25,000 bases of DNA from Owenia fusiformis (taxonomy: Eukaryota; Annelida; Polychaeta; Sabellida; Oweniidae). Under the pieces are notes generated by a model. The model searched no databases. It was not told the DNA's origin and worked only from the letters and a program-made list of their open reading frames with translations. The DNA is taken from NCBI GenBank assembly GCA_903813345.2, contig CAIIXF020000245.1:1-25000 (forward strand), written 5' to 3'. Below are positions 1 through 8,345 of the stretch, in pieces. The position numbers and the translations under genes are program-made. The stretch's first letter is position 1; each line of letters begins with the position of its first letter.

Positions 1-1114
1 ACTGCCCAACAATACAAGTCAGCTGGTTTCCCAGACACCATGTGACAAATTATACATTCATATTTCTGATTACATAAAACTTACTACAATACAAATGACC
101 ACTTGAATTTAAACAGATATTTAAGAAGAAGTCTGAGAATATTTTAATGACCTAAATCTAATTGCTGAGTTAATGAGTACATCTCTAATTACAAAACTTA
201 ATTGACATTATTTTAGCAAAAGTGAAACAATAAGAAAACATCAAATAAACAATAAAATCCCCTCGTGATACAGTTATGAAACTACATGTAACAGTTTAGA
301 ATCTGGCATAAGAAATAAGAGAGTAAACAGTAAAAGGAGGCACATCTTTCCTGAAAATTCCCTACCTAGAAACTGGCAGATTGTTTGTGCTTGGAGTCAA
401 ACAAGAGAGAACTGTTCCAAATCCAAAGACTTATCACAACCTTTTAGACTATTTGGTCAAGATGTCATGTGTTAATCCACCAAAGACATGTAACCTTGCA
501 CACAATCAACACATCTGTTCTCAGTCATCATGATATACCATGACATCTCATTTCTTCTCAGCCCTGAGATGCCATGATATAATGAGCTTGATTTGGCGAT
601 TCAGGAGAGCCCAAAATTGAGGATTTTTGAGATCTTTCATCCCAGCTCATATTTCATTTAATTGGGGTCATTAAACTTGTGTACACATGCCTGTGCTAAT
701 ATCTGCTGTTAAATACTATGCGTATTATGTAATGTATTGACATTAGGTAAATGATTACATGATAACCATCACACTTATTGACAGTTATAACTCTTTCCAT
801 CTGATGTCCTCAGATCACAGAATATGCCTCATAATATCAGAGCATGTTTCAGGTGAAACAGAAAGATGCTATGAGTATCAGAATGGTTCTGAGTGAACAA
901 ATATGAGTTGGATTTGACAAGGGGAGACAGTTCAGGTACTTGGCAGCACATGAAATGGCGAATTACATTGGGTCTCAAAAAGTCTATGTCTGCCATTATC
1001 CCACTCATTGACAAGTTGTGATACCACCTGGGTTCCATGGAAGGAGCAGAATTATAGCATGGGACAGATGGAACTCATTTTCACAACTGAGATGATGAAT
1101 GCACTGCTCAGTCT
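1..1114. other. Unassigned AT-rich flank
   Basis: I recognise no gene here. Short open frames exist (for example one starting near 1008 on the + strand and one at 829-1038 on the - strand), but none looks like a known family and the + strand frame runs into a transposon at 1122. The stretch shares two short segments with 21462-21531, annotated separately. It may be intronic or intergenic host DNA. Confidence 0.5.
525..885 (+). repeat. Split copy of a dispersed repeat also found at 21462-21531
   Basis: Bases about 527-566 and 853-885 match 21462-21531, where the two pieces lie next to each other. The second piece, starting GAAACAGAAAGATGC, is essentially identical for about 31 bases. Here roughly 288 bp separate the pieces. 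The join is at CAGCCCTGA, and the bases after it form an imperfect inverted repeat with those before it (CATGACATCTCA / TGAGATGCCATG). Either this copy gained an insertion or the distal copy lost the spacer. No GT...AG pair fits the boundaries cleanly, so a spliced retrocopy is not supported. Confidence 0.55.
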
Positions 1115-1149
1115 AATAGATCAGTACTGTCAACCCCTGACGATTTTCT

Positions 1150-1480
1150 CGCGGGACAGATTTTTTAGACCAAGAGCCCAAAATTTGCGGGATTTTGCGG
1201 GACATCTACTTAATTCGCGGGATTTCGCGGGACATTTAAAGGATTTGCGTGATTGCGCTAATAGGCCAATTTTTTTTATCAAATTCGCGGGATTTCGCGG
1301 GACCATTCGAGGGACAAACACCCTAATTGCGGGACAATGAACAGGTGTTCCACCAAAAACTTCATAGAGGGACAGATTTTTTAGACAAAGTGCCCTAAAT
1401 TTGCGGGATTTCGCGGGACATCCACCTAAATTTGCAGGATGTCCTGGGACATTTAAGGGATTTGCGTGATTGAGACTAAT
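1150..1480 (+). repeat. Left subterminal GCGGGA repeats of the DNA transposon
   Basis: Many copies of GCGGGA and GCGGGATTTCGCGGGAC occur here. The block is itself a diverged tandem duplication with a period of about 216 bp: the phrase GGGACAGATTTTTTAGAC begins at 1153 and recurs from 1369. Each copy ends near GGATTTGCGTGATTG. The GC-rich motif stands out in AT-rich DNA. Confidence 0.75.
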
Positions 1481-1773
1481 GTAAAAGTACTTAAATCAAA
1501 CTTTCAGATACTGATTAATCAAATATAATGCACCGTTACATTGTAACTTAAATAAACGTGAATACAATTTCACAAAATACGCGTAGGAATATTAAACTTT
1601 ATTGTAATTTATCAAAAACAAAAACCATGCTTCAGGTGTGAGTACCGTAATCTAACACGAAATTCAAAAATTCGGAACAATACTTTGCACTTCTGGCGTC
1701 GGGACCAACTATGAAACGCTGCCTAACCCCCATAATGTTATATATTAAAATGTACCTATTCATATACTGTAGG

Positions 1774-1799
1774 CATGGGCTTTCAATTGAAAGCCCATG
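1774..1799. repeat. Perfect 26-bp palindrome
   Basis: The half-site CATGGGCTTTCAA is followed immediately by its exact reverse complement, with no spacer. It lies inside the 1122-3100 transposon and just outside the nested foldback element. It could be a protein-binding dyad or the fused ends of a small palindromic element. Confidence 0.9.
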
Positions 1800-1851
1800 A
1801 TATAGGGGTTCGATTAATCTACATCAAATTATAGGGAATGAGGTTACTTTT

Positions 1852-2697
1852 CTAGATGGGGTTTGCAGAAAAACCGGGTACCGAGGTAGTAAATCCTCCA
1901 TGCTGGGTTCAAACTTGGTACCCTGTCGAAAAAACCGGGTACCCAAAAAACAATATATACGAATATACAACACAATTGGATCATTAGAAAACGTGTAAGA
2001 TTTGTTTTGAATTTACAAAAATGTATGAAACTTCCTTCAAAATTGAGCTAGAAGCTTCAAATAAAAAGCATTTAAGGCTCTTTCTTCCTCTATCATCATG
2101 GTCATATTTCCATTGGTAATGAAGGGGGGGGGGTGCGAGCGCACCCCCTCCTGGCTGCGCCAATGACATTGTAAGACGATTTGAAAAACAAGACAAATCA
2201 ATCTTACTCTATTTTCAATTGTTCGTATGTTGGTACGTGAATTGTTTTGTTATGATTTAAATCTGTAAATAGCTATCGTTGCTTTAGCAGAGAGGTGACG
2301 TGTGTTAATTTACATGATGCAACGTGTAAGATTTTGATTATTAATCATAATTTAAGTTATCCCAATTTTCGACAAATGTCCACTGAATTGTAAATTGTTA
2401 TGTCTTACAATGTCATAGGCGTAGCCAGGAGAGGGTGCGATGGTGCGATCGCACCCCCCCCCCATAACCAATGAAAAAAATATGGCCATGGCGATAGAGG
2501 AAGAAAAGAGCCTTAAAATATGCTTTTTATTTGAAGCTTCTAGCTCAATTTTGAAGGATGTTACATACATTTTTGTAAATTCAAAGCAAATCTTACACGT
2601 TGCATCATAATCTAATTATGTTATATATTCGTATTTTTCGTTTTCTGGGTACCCGTTTTTATGACTGTACCCGTTTTTTTCTACAAAGCCTTTCTAG
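1852..2697. mobile_element. Foldback (long inverted repeat) element nested in the DNA transposon
   Basis: The sequence from about 1852 to 2177 is the imperfect reverse complement of about 2415 to 2697. Landmarks found in mirror order are CTAGA at the outer ends, AAAACCGGGTACC-like blocks, TATACGAATATA, ACGTGTAAGATTTG, AGCTTCAAATAAAAAGCAT, a G/C tract, and GTAAGAC at the inner ends. About 240 bp of non-palindromic DNA separates the arms. Near the inner end of each arm is a 'GGCGTAGCCAGGAG' type sequence beside a C or G tract, the same motif that ends the element at 18183-20607. Open frames on the - strand of both arms are mirror copies and not convincing genes. Confidence 0.75.
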
Positions 2698-2965
2698 ATA
2701 TCAGCGTCCATTTATTGTAACTCGCGTTTGCTAACATTTGCTCAGTTCTGAGATGAAGGCCACACGGGTAGTAAAAGGGCCAACGTTGGAACTATTTGTG
2801 ACCTACATCCCTATTTTCGTAATTAAAATGAAAGTGGGAACCCTTCCCCTTTATTCTGATACCAAACAACAGCATGCTAGGTACTTAAAATTAGGTAAAC
2901 TTTACTCCTCAAAAGTGCAAAAGCTTAGCTTCTTATATAAGATAATCACAATATAGGGGATTGCA

Positions 2966-3095
2966 ACAATTTCGGAAATTCGCGGAGGTCAAAGCCACAT
3001 TTGCGGGACTTCGGAGGACATTGCGGGACACGCGAATTAGCCTAATTTAGATCAAATTTGCGGGATAATCCCGCCATTCGCGGGACACTTGACAG
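2966..3095 (+). repeat. Right subterminal GCGGGA repeats of the DNA transposon
   Basis: Repeated TTGCGGGAC, TTCGCGGGAC and GCGGGATAATCCCGCC motifs lie just inside the right terminus ending TTGACAGCTCTG. They match the motif family at 1150-1480, which supports both blocks as ends of one element. Confidence 0.7.
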
Positions 3096-3255
3096 CTCTG
3101 AATAGATGATCCTTTCAACTGTTAATGTTATGTTGCTGGATGATAAATTCAGCAATGATACCTAAATCAACACTGCAAGGAAGAATACATTTTAAAGAAG
3201 ACTACTTATATATACTTCATTATTGAACACATTCTTCCAACAGCTGATGCCTTAA

Positions 3256-3572
3256 CCCTTTCACGACGATGGACTCCATATGGAGCCCTATTATGTAATA
3301 CCTTTCAGGACGATAGGCTCCTTTTGGCACCATAATTTTTATTTATATACATCGATGAAATGATAATATCTCCAGTTCTATTCAGTATTTTTACACCAAA
3401 TTTTGACAAGTTGTTCTAATACGATAGTCCTTACTAAAAAATGTATTTCAGTGATAAAATTCAAGGTATAGGTCCCTGGGCATAGGTAATTTTCAGTTTT
3501 CCCCTAAAAACTGCTCTTACTTATCCGTCACCAGGGCCAACATTTTCCTCTTATATTCCCGTCGGGAAAGGG
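3256..3572. mobile_element. TTAA-flanked MITE, 317 bp
   Basis: TTAA lies on both sides (3252-3255 and 3573-3576). The element begins CCCTTTCACGACG and ends CGTCGGGAAAGGG, so the termini match as inverted repeats at 12 of 13 bases. TTAA duplications with CCC-starting termini are characteristic of piggyBac-type elements, so this is probably a piggyBac-derived MITE. The first 60 bp hold two related copies of CCTTTCANGACGATNG followed by a CTCC-containing stretch. It has no coding capacity. Confidence 0.75.
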
Positions 3573-3576
3573 TTAA

Positions 3577-4047
3577 TGCAACCCTGCAAGGTAGCATTGT
3601 ACCAAGGTGAACATATCTAGGGTCAGTTTAACAAACCATGTCCTATCATTTCCTAGGTATCATTCCATCTCCAGATAGAACTGGGGCTGGAGAACAGAGC
3701 CAGGAGACAACACTTAGAAATCACACAGGAATACCTTAAAGCAGATGGTTGCAGGATGCTTGTCAACCATTAGTAAAGTGTGGTTGTCAGAAGCAGTGTT
3801 TCTCATCAAGATGTACCAGCTTGAAGGCTGCTCTAGTATGCACATCATTGTGTGCCTGTAATGGAGTATTCATTAGAATAAATAAAGTAGGGGCTCAAAT
3901 ATGACTATACTATATAAACTGCAAGATACCCCCTATATACCCTCACCCCCCCCCCCCAAATTTATATGGTTGACATCTTAGAGTTGGCATACTAACAAAT
4001 CTTGGCTCTCCAAACTATTACATGATACTTCCAACAATTCAATATAT
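3577..4047. other. Unassigned flank between MITE and LTR element
   Basis: No gene is recognised. There is a C homopolymer of about 12 bases near 3946-3957, likely to vary or be misread. The last four bases, ATAT (4044-4047), are the left target duplication of the LTR element. Confidence 0.5.
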
Positions 4048-4475
4048 TGTAACAAGGTTTTGGGTTTTTTATTTTTGATTTGGTGCTGTGTGCTCGTTGT
4101 TATACATTTATTGCACTTGATTTGTGGTTCACATGTGGGATCATTAAGATCGTAACGTGTAGCAATGTTTGCAGTACTGTAGTTGTGGTTACAGGGGTGC
4201 AATAGCGTTTTCATGTCATCGAATTGGGATTTAATTTATGTTGATCGGGTAGTCGATCGGGTACTTTAAATGGAGGTCACTTTTTGGAATTTGCTTCCTG
4301 CTTCTTATTCTATCGAATCGAGGTGAAGCTAGAGTGGGTAGCGATCAATTGCTGTTGGGTTTGTTAAGTTCCAATTGTTGTCTTGTTGTTTGAACAATGT
4401 TGAGGCGGGATGTGGCGTCAGTGGCTTGTTATTTGTCTTTGAGATCTTGTCCAAAAGTGATGGCGTCACCAAGCC

Positions 4476-4483
4476 TATAAAAG
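4476..4483 (+). promoter_or_regulatory. TATA box of 5' LTR
   Basis: TATAAAAG follows AAGCC, 428 bp into the LTR. An identical copy lies at the same place in the other LTR. Its position just upstream of the tandem arrays predicts a start site near 4505, but no initiator was confirmed. Confidence 0.65.
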
Positions 4484-4580
4484 TATTTCGCCGATGTAAA
4501 CTTGGCAGATTACAGCAAGCTTTTGACTGGGACAGAGCTCCGTTCGAAATATTTTGTGATTTTTGACAATTTTGATTTTT

Positions 4581-5065
4581 GTTGGACTTTGACATTTTCT
4601 GTACATGATAACTTCGACTTAGAATGTTTCTGACTGGCACTTGGGAATATTCTTTGACTTTGTTTCTGTTCACATGTACCTGGCTGTAGACGAATCTACT
4701 TGAGGTTAAACTCGGACAAAATCAATTTTGTTGGACTTATGCATTTTATCTGTAGATGATAACTTAGACTTGGAATATTTTCATATTTTGAAATATTCTT
4801 TGACTTTGTTCTGTGATACATCTACCTGAAGTTGGAGTTGTACATTTTGCTGTAGATGCTAACTTAGACTTGGAATATTTTCATACTTTGAAATATTCTT
4901 TGACTTTGTTCCGTGATACATCTACCTGGAGTTGGACTTGTGCATTTTGCTGTGGATGATAACTTGGACTTAGAATGTTTTAGTCATTTTAAATATTCTT
5001 TGACTTTGTTCTGTGATACATCTACCTGAAGTTGGACTTGTGCATTTTGCTGTGGATGCTAATTT
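4581..5065 (+). repeat. 100-bp tandem array in 5' LTR
   Basis: Units beginning GTTGGACTT or GTTGGAGTT start at 4731, 4831, 4931 and 5031, exactly 100 bp apart. A diverged first unit starts at 4581 and is 150 bp long. Each unit contains GATAACTTNGACTTNGAAT, then ATATTCTTTGACTTTGTTC and GATACATCTACCTG. The last unit is cut off after about 35 bp by the start of the 44-bp minisatellite, which shares the phrase GGACTTAG with it; the two arrays may have a common origin. Confidence 0.85.
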
Positions 5066-7415
5066 GAACTTAGCCGGAGGAGGCTACCTGAGGGAGAAGA
5101 GGATCCACTGGACTTAGCCTGAGGAGGCTACCTGAGGGAGAAGAGGATCCATTGGACTTAGCCGGAGGAGGCTACCTGAGGGAGAAGACGTTCCATTGGA
5201 CTTAGCCGGAGGAGGCTACCTGAGGGAGACGTTCCAGTTGACTTTGTCAAACGGACTCACTGAGGCTGGGTCTTTATTTTAGCGACTGTGTCGAACGGAC
5301 TTCCTGAGGAAGGTGATCCATTGGACTTAGCCGGAAGAGGCTACCTGAGGGAGAAGAGGATCCACTGGACTTAGCCGGAAGAGGCTACCTGAGGGAGAAG
5401 ATGTTCCATTCGACTTAGCCGGAAGAGGCTACCTGAGGGAGAAGACGTTCCATTCGACTTAGCCGGAAGAGGCTACCTGAGGGAGAAGAGGATCCACTGG
5501 ACTTAGCCTGAGGAGGCTACCTGAGGGAGAAGAGGATCCATTGGACTTAGCCGGAGGAGGCTACCTGAGGGAGACGTTCCAGTTGACTTTGTCGAACGGA
5601 CTCACTGAGGCTGGGTCTTTATTTTAGCGACTGTGTCGAAAGGACTTCCTGAGGAAGGTGATCCATTGGACTTAGCCGGAAGAGGCTACCTGAGGGAGAA
5701 GACGTTCCATTCGACTTAGCCAGAGGAGGCTACCTGAGGGAGAAGACGTTCCATTGGACTTAGCTGGAGGAGGCTACCTGAGGGAGACGTTCCAGTTGAC
5801 TTTGTCGAATGGACTCACTGAGGCTGGGTCTTTATTTTAGCGACTTTGTCGAACGGACTTCCTGAGGAAGGTGATCCATTGGACTTAGCCGGAGGAGGCT
5901 ATCTGAGGGAGAAGAGGATCTATTGGACTTAGCCGGAGGAGGCTACCTGATGGAGGAGACGTTCCATTGGACTTAGCCGGAAGAGGCTACCTGAGGGAGA
6001 AGAGGATCCACTGGACTAAGCCGGAAGAGGCTACCTGAGGGAGCAGACGTTCCAGTTGACTTTGTCGAACGGACTCACTGAGGCTGGGTCTTTATTTCAG
6101 CGACTGTCGAACGGACTTCCTGAGGAAGGTGATCCATTGGACCTAGCCGGAGGAGGCTACTTGAGGGAGAAGAGGATCCACTGGAATTAGCCGGAGGAGG
6201 CTACCTGAGGGAGAAGAGGATCCACTGGACAGCCTGAGGAGGCTACCTGAGGGAGAAGAGGATCCATTGGACTTAGCCGGAGGAGGCTACCTGAGGGAGA
6301 CGTTCCAGTTGACTTTGTCGAACGGACTCACTGAGGCTGGGTCTTTATTTTAGCGACTGTGTCGAACGGACTTCCTGAGGAAGGTGATCCATTGGACTTA
6401 GCCGGAAGAGGCTACCTGAGGGAGAAGACGTTCCATTCGACTTAGCCGGAAGAGGCTACCTGAGGGAGAAGAGGATCCACTGGACTTAGCCCGAGGAGGC
6501 TACCTGAGGGAGAAGAGGATCCACTGGACTAAGCCTGAGGAGGCTCCCTGAGGGAGAAGACGTTCCATTGGACTTAGCCGGAGGAGGCTACCTGAGGGAG
6601 ACATTCCAGTTGACTTTGTCGAACGGACTCACTGAGGCTGGGTCTTTATTTTAGCGACTGTGTCGAACGGACTTCCTGAGGAAGGTGATCAATTGGACTT
6701 AGCCGGAAGAGGCTACCTGAGGGAGAAGACGTTCCATTCGACTTAGCCGGAAGAGGCTACCTGAGGGAGAAGAGGATCAACTGGACTTAGCCGGAGGAGG
6801 CTACCTGAGGGAGAAGACGTTCCATTCGACTTAGCCGGAAGAGGCTACCTGAGGGAGAAGACGTTCCATTCGACTTAGCCGGAAGAGGCTACCTGAGGGA
6901 GAAGAGGATCCACTGGACTTAGCCTGAGGAGGCTACCTGAGGGAGAAGAGGATCCATTGGACTTAGCCGGAGGAGGCTACCTGAGGGAGAAGACGTTCCA
7001 TTGGACTTAGCCGGAGGAGGCTACCTGAGGGAGACGTTCCAGTTGACTTTGTCGAACGGACTCACTGAGGCTGGGTCTTTATTTTAGCGACTGTGTCGAA
7101 GGGACTTCCTGAGGAAGGTGATCCATTGGACTTAGCCGGAAGAGGCTACCTGAGGGAGAAGACGTTCCATTCGACTTAGCCGGAAGAGGCTACCTGAGGG
7201 AGAAGAGGATCCATTGGACTTAGCCAGAGAAGGTTACCTGAGGGAGAAGAGGATCCACTGGACTTAGCCGGAGGAGGCTACTTGAGGGAGAAGAGGATCC
7301 ATTGGACTTAGCCGAAGGAGGCTACCTGAGGGAGAAGACGTTCCATTCGACTTAGCCGGAGGAGGCTACCTGAGGGAGAAGAGGATACACTGGACTTAGC
7401 CGGAGGCTACCTGCA
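5066..7415 (+). repeat. 44-bp minisatellite with higher-order structure, 5' LTR
   Basis: The unit runs GACTTAGCCGGAGGAGGCTA, CCTGAGGGAGAAG, then either AGGATCCACTG or ACGTTCCATTC, 44 bp in all. Seven times a diverged pair of units interrupts (from about 5229, 5576, 5788, 6045, 6299, 6600 and 7031), starting GACTTTGTCGAACGGACTC (44 bp) and GACTGTGTCGAACGGACTT (about 40 bp). There is no long ORF: 44 is not a multiple of three and each unit carries TAG and TGA. Almost every unit can fold TAGCC...GGCTA, and the diverged unit can fold CTTCC-TGA-GGAAG, so RNA from this region would be a chain of small hairpins. Confidence 0.9.
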
Positions 7416-7438
7416 CGAGACAAGATACTGATCCTTGT

Positions 7439-7645
7439 ATGGAACTGGATGTTCTCTTCATTGCTTTGATTGTGGGCAGCATATCATTTGTACTCCTTTG
7501 TTTGATGTTTGTAATTTGCACTCGTGTTTGCATTACCACTACTGACGAAGAATCTAATGATCAATCTGCTCCAGTACCAACCAGACAGATTCCAGTGTTG
7601 CAGTCATCGCTTGGCTTCAGCCTGAGTACAGTGAACTTTGTGTGA
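7439..7645 (+). CDS. LTR-encoded single-pass membrane microprotein (5' LTR copy)
   Basis: A 68-codon ATG-to-TGA frame lies just after the minisatellite and upstream of AATAAA. Residues about 5-27 are a strongly hydrophobic segment long enough for one membrane span (VLFIALIVGSISF at its start). A CTRVC motif (residues 27-31) follows, then a Ser/Thr/Glu/Asp/Gln-rich tail. With only four residues before the span, a signal-anchor is likelier than a cleaved signal peptide. The start context is weak at -3 (T) with G at +4. The copy in the other LTR encodes the same protein; the only coding difference is a synonymous TCG/TCA Ser codon. I recognise no family. It may be a real retroelement-encoded peptide, an exon used by splicing, or a chance ORF. 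Confidence 0.45.
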   Translation: MELDVLFIALIVGSISFVLLCLMFVICTRVCITTTDEESNDQSAPVPTRQIPVLQSSLGFSLSTVNFV

Positions 7646-7809
7646 CTTCGATCCAATCCCACAATTGATGCTTATGTTTGGACTTACAGTGAATAATAAT
7701 AACAACAACAACGAACATTGGTTCTATTCCAGTTTATTACAAGGACATTTTGCTATTTGATGTACACAATTTTGGGCCTACAGACGCCACAATATATCCT
7801 TTGTTGTGT

Positions 7810-7815
7810 AATAAA
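7810..7815 (+). terminator. Polyadenylation signal, 5' LTR
   Basis: AATAAA is followed within about 25 bp by the T/G-rich stretch GTTCTGTTGAATCTTTGGTG, as expected of a cleavage site. With the TATA box it defines a long R region. In the 5' LTR it would have to be bypassed to make genomic RNA, or else end a short transcript of about 3.3 kb. Confidence 0.6.
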
Positions 7816-7943
7816 TATAATTGAATGTTCTGTTGAATCTTTGGTGCAAACACATTTAACGTGTGTCACGTAACCCACAAGGTATACAGAGGTCTATTAG
7901 TCCACACTACCACAATATCCACAAAAAGGCCTAACTGTTACAC

Positions 7944-7960
7944 TGGTGGCAGTGGTGGGC
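7944..7960 (+). promoter_or_regulatory. Primer-binding site, tRNA-Leu type
   Basis: TGGTGGCAGTGGTGGGC begins one base after the 5' LTR. It is complementary to a CCA-tailed tRNA end reading CCCACCACTGCCACCA. Animal tRNA-Leu with a GGTAGCG-type acceptor ends CCCACCGCTGCCA plus CCA, so about 15 of 16 positions match and the one difference would still pair as G-U or A-C depending on strand. The tRNA sequence is from general knowledge, not from this window. Confidence 0.75.
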
Positions 7961-8006
7961 TTGAATTGTTTCCAGAGATTTGAGCCAGAACTAGAGAATT
8001 TACAAG

Positions 8007-8345
8007 ATGGAACCAGAGGCAGGTCTTCCTTATCCAAGAGATGGAGACGAGTCTGACATGGAGAAGACAGTGTTCCTGAAAACTTTGGATTTACCAGATG
8101 GTCACCCGTTTCATGGGCAGAGACATAGTAGGGACAGGAGATTGAACAAAGTCCCTGGACACCGAGGTAACAACAAAAGTACTTCGAGTCATGAAAGCAT
8201 GCCAAGTACTTATCCAGTGAAGGTGCCTTCGGCTAGAATATATCGAGGAAGATATCAGAGGCCTCGGCAGAGGAGCGAGATAGATGATAACTGGAGGAAG
8301 GGTTCCTGGAACCAAACAGCAACTTACAACAGAATTGTGAGTTAG
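8007..8345 (+). CDS. Basic 112-aa internal ORF, possible Gag remnant
   Basis: The first ATG after the primer-binding site sits in a strong context (A at -3, G at +4), which supports real translation. The first 35 residues are acidic to neutral (MEPEAGLPYPRDGDESDMEK at the start). Residues about 40-112 are rich in Arg and Lys, with runs such as RHSRDRR and RGRYQRPRQR, a nucleic-acid-binding composition like a nucleocapsid tail. There is no CCHC knuckle, protease motif or major homology region. Length is far below a normal Gag. Being the only ORF in the internal domain, it may be a truncated Gag or a packaging-related peptide. The stop overlaps a consensus splice donor, so a spliced form could differ at the C-terminus. 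Family not recognised. Confidence 0.5.
   Translation: MEPEAGLPYPRDGDESDMEKTVFLKTLDLPDGHPFHGQRHSRDRRLNKVPGHRGNNKSTSSHESMPSTYPVKVPSARIYRGRYQRPRQRSEIDDNWRKGSWNQTATYNRIVS
8337..8342 (+). promoter_or_regulatory. Candidate splice donor at the end of the internal ORF
   Basis: GTGAGT, a consensus donor, occurs in ACAGAATTGTGAGTTAG and overlaps the last codons of the 8007-8345 ORF. It could join the internal ORF to sequence in the 3' LTR, such as the membrane microprotein. No acceptor was pinned down. Confidence 0.25.

Larger units (their letters stand above)
1115..3107. mobile_element. Non-autonomous DNA transposon with 7-bp target duplication (hAT- or P-like)
   Basis: The element proper is 1122-3100 (1,979 bp). 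It starts CAGTACTGTCAA and ends TTGACAGCTCTG, giving inverted termini that match at 10 of 12 positions. AATAGAT flanks it directly on both sides (1115-1121 and 3101-3107), a 7-bp target duplication. CAG termini with a 7-8 bp duplication are typical of hAT or P superfamily elements; this is inferred from structure alone. No transposase ORF is present. GCGGGA-type repeats lie just inside both ends, as expected of subterminal transposase-binding repeats. An inverted-repeat element (1852-2697) lies inside it and may be a nested insertion. Confidence 0.7.
4048..7942 (+). repeat. 5' LTR (3,895 bp)
   Basis: In order: a U3-like segment of about 430 bp; TATA box at 4476; 100-bp array 4581-5065; 44-bp minisatellite 5066-7415; membrane microprotein ORF 7439-7645; AATAAA at 7810; and about 110 bp of putative U5 ending GTTACA. 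If transcription starts about 25-30 bp after the TATA box and cleavage follows AATAAA, the R region is about 3.3 kb, most of the LTR. It aligns with the 3' LTR at offset 4722 at the start and 4643 at the end; the net 79-bp difference lies inside the minisatellite. Confidence 0.92.

Noticed and set aside
1008-1340. 110-aa ORF
   Set aside because: Its second half is translated GCGGGA repeat inside a transposon; the first half shows no recognisable protein.
4375-4566. 63-aa + strand ORF spanning the TATA box
   Set aside because: It begins upstream of the TATA box, so the LTR transcript would not contain its start.
4329-4673. 114-aa - strand ORF, also at 9051-9395
   Set aside because: It is antisense to the LTR promoter region. 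Its presence in both LTRs only reflects LTR identity, and no motif or start context supports it.
7439-8345. Envelope glycoprotein or full Gag-Pol
   Set aside because: Only a 68-aa single-span ORF and a 112-aa basic ORF are present. No surface domain, fusion peptide, protease, reverse transcriptase or integrase motif was seen.
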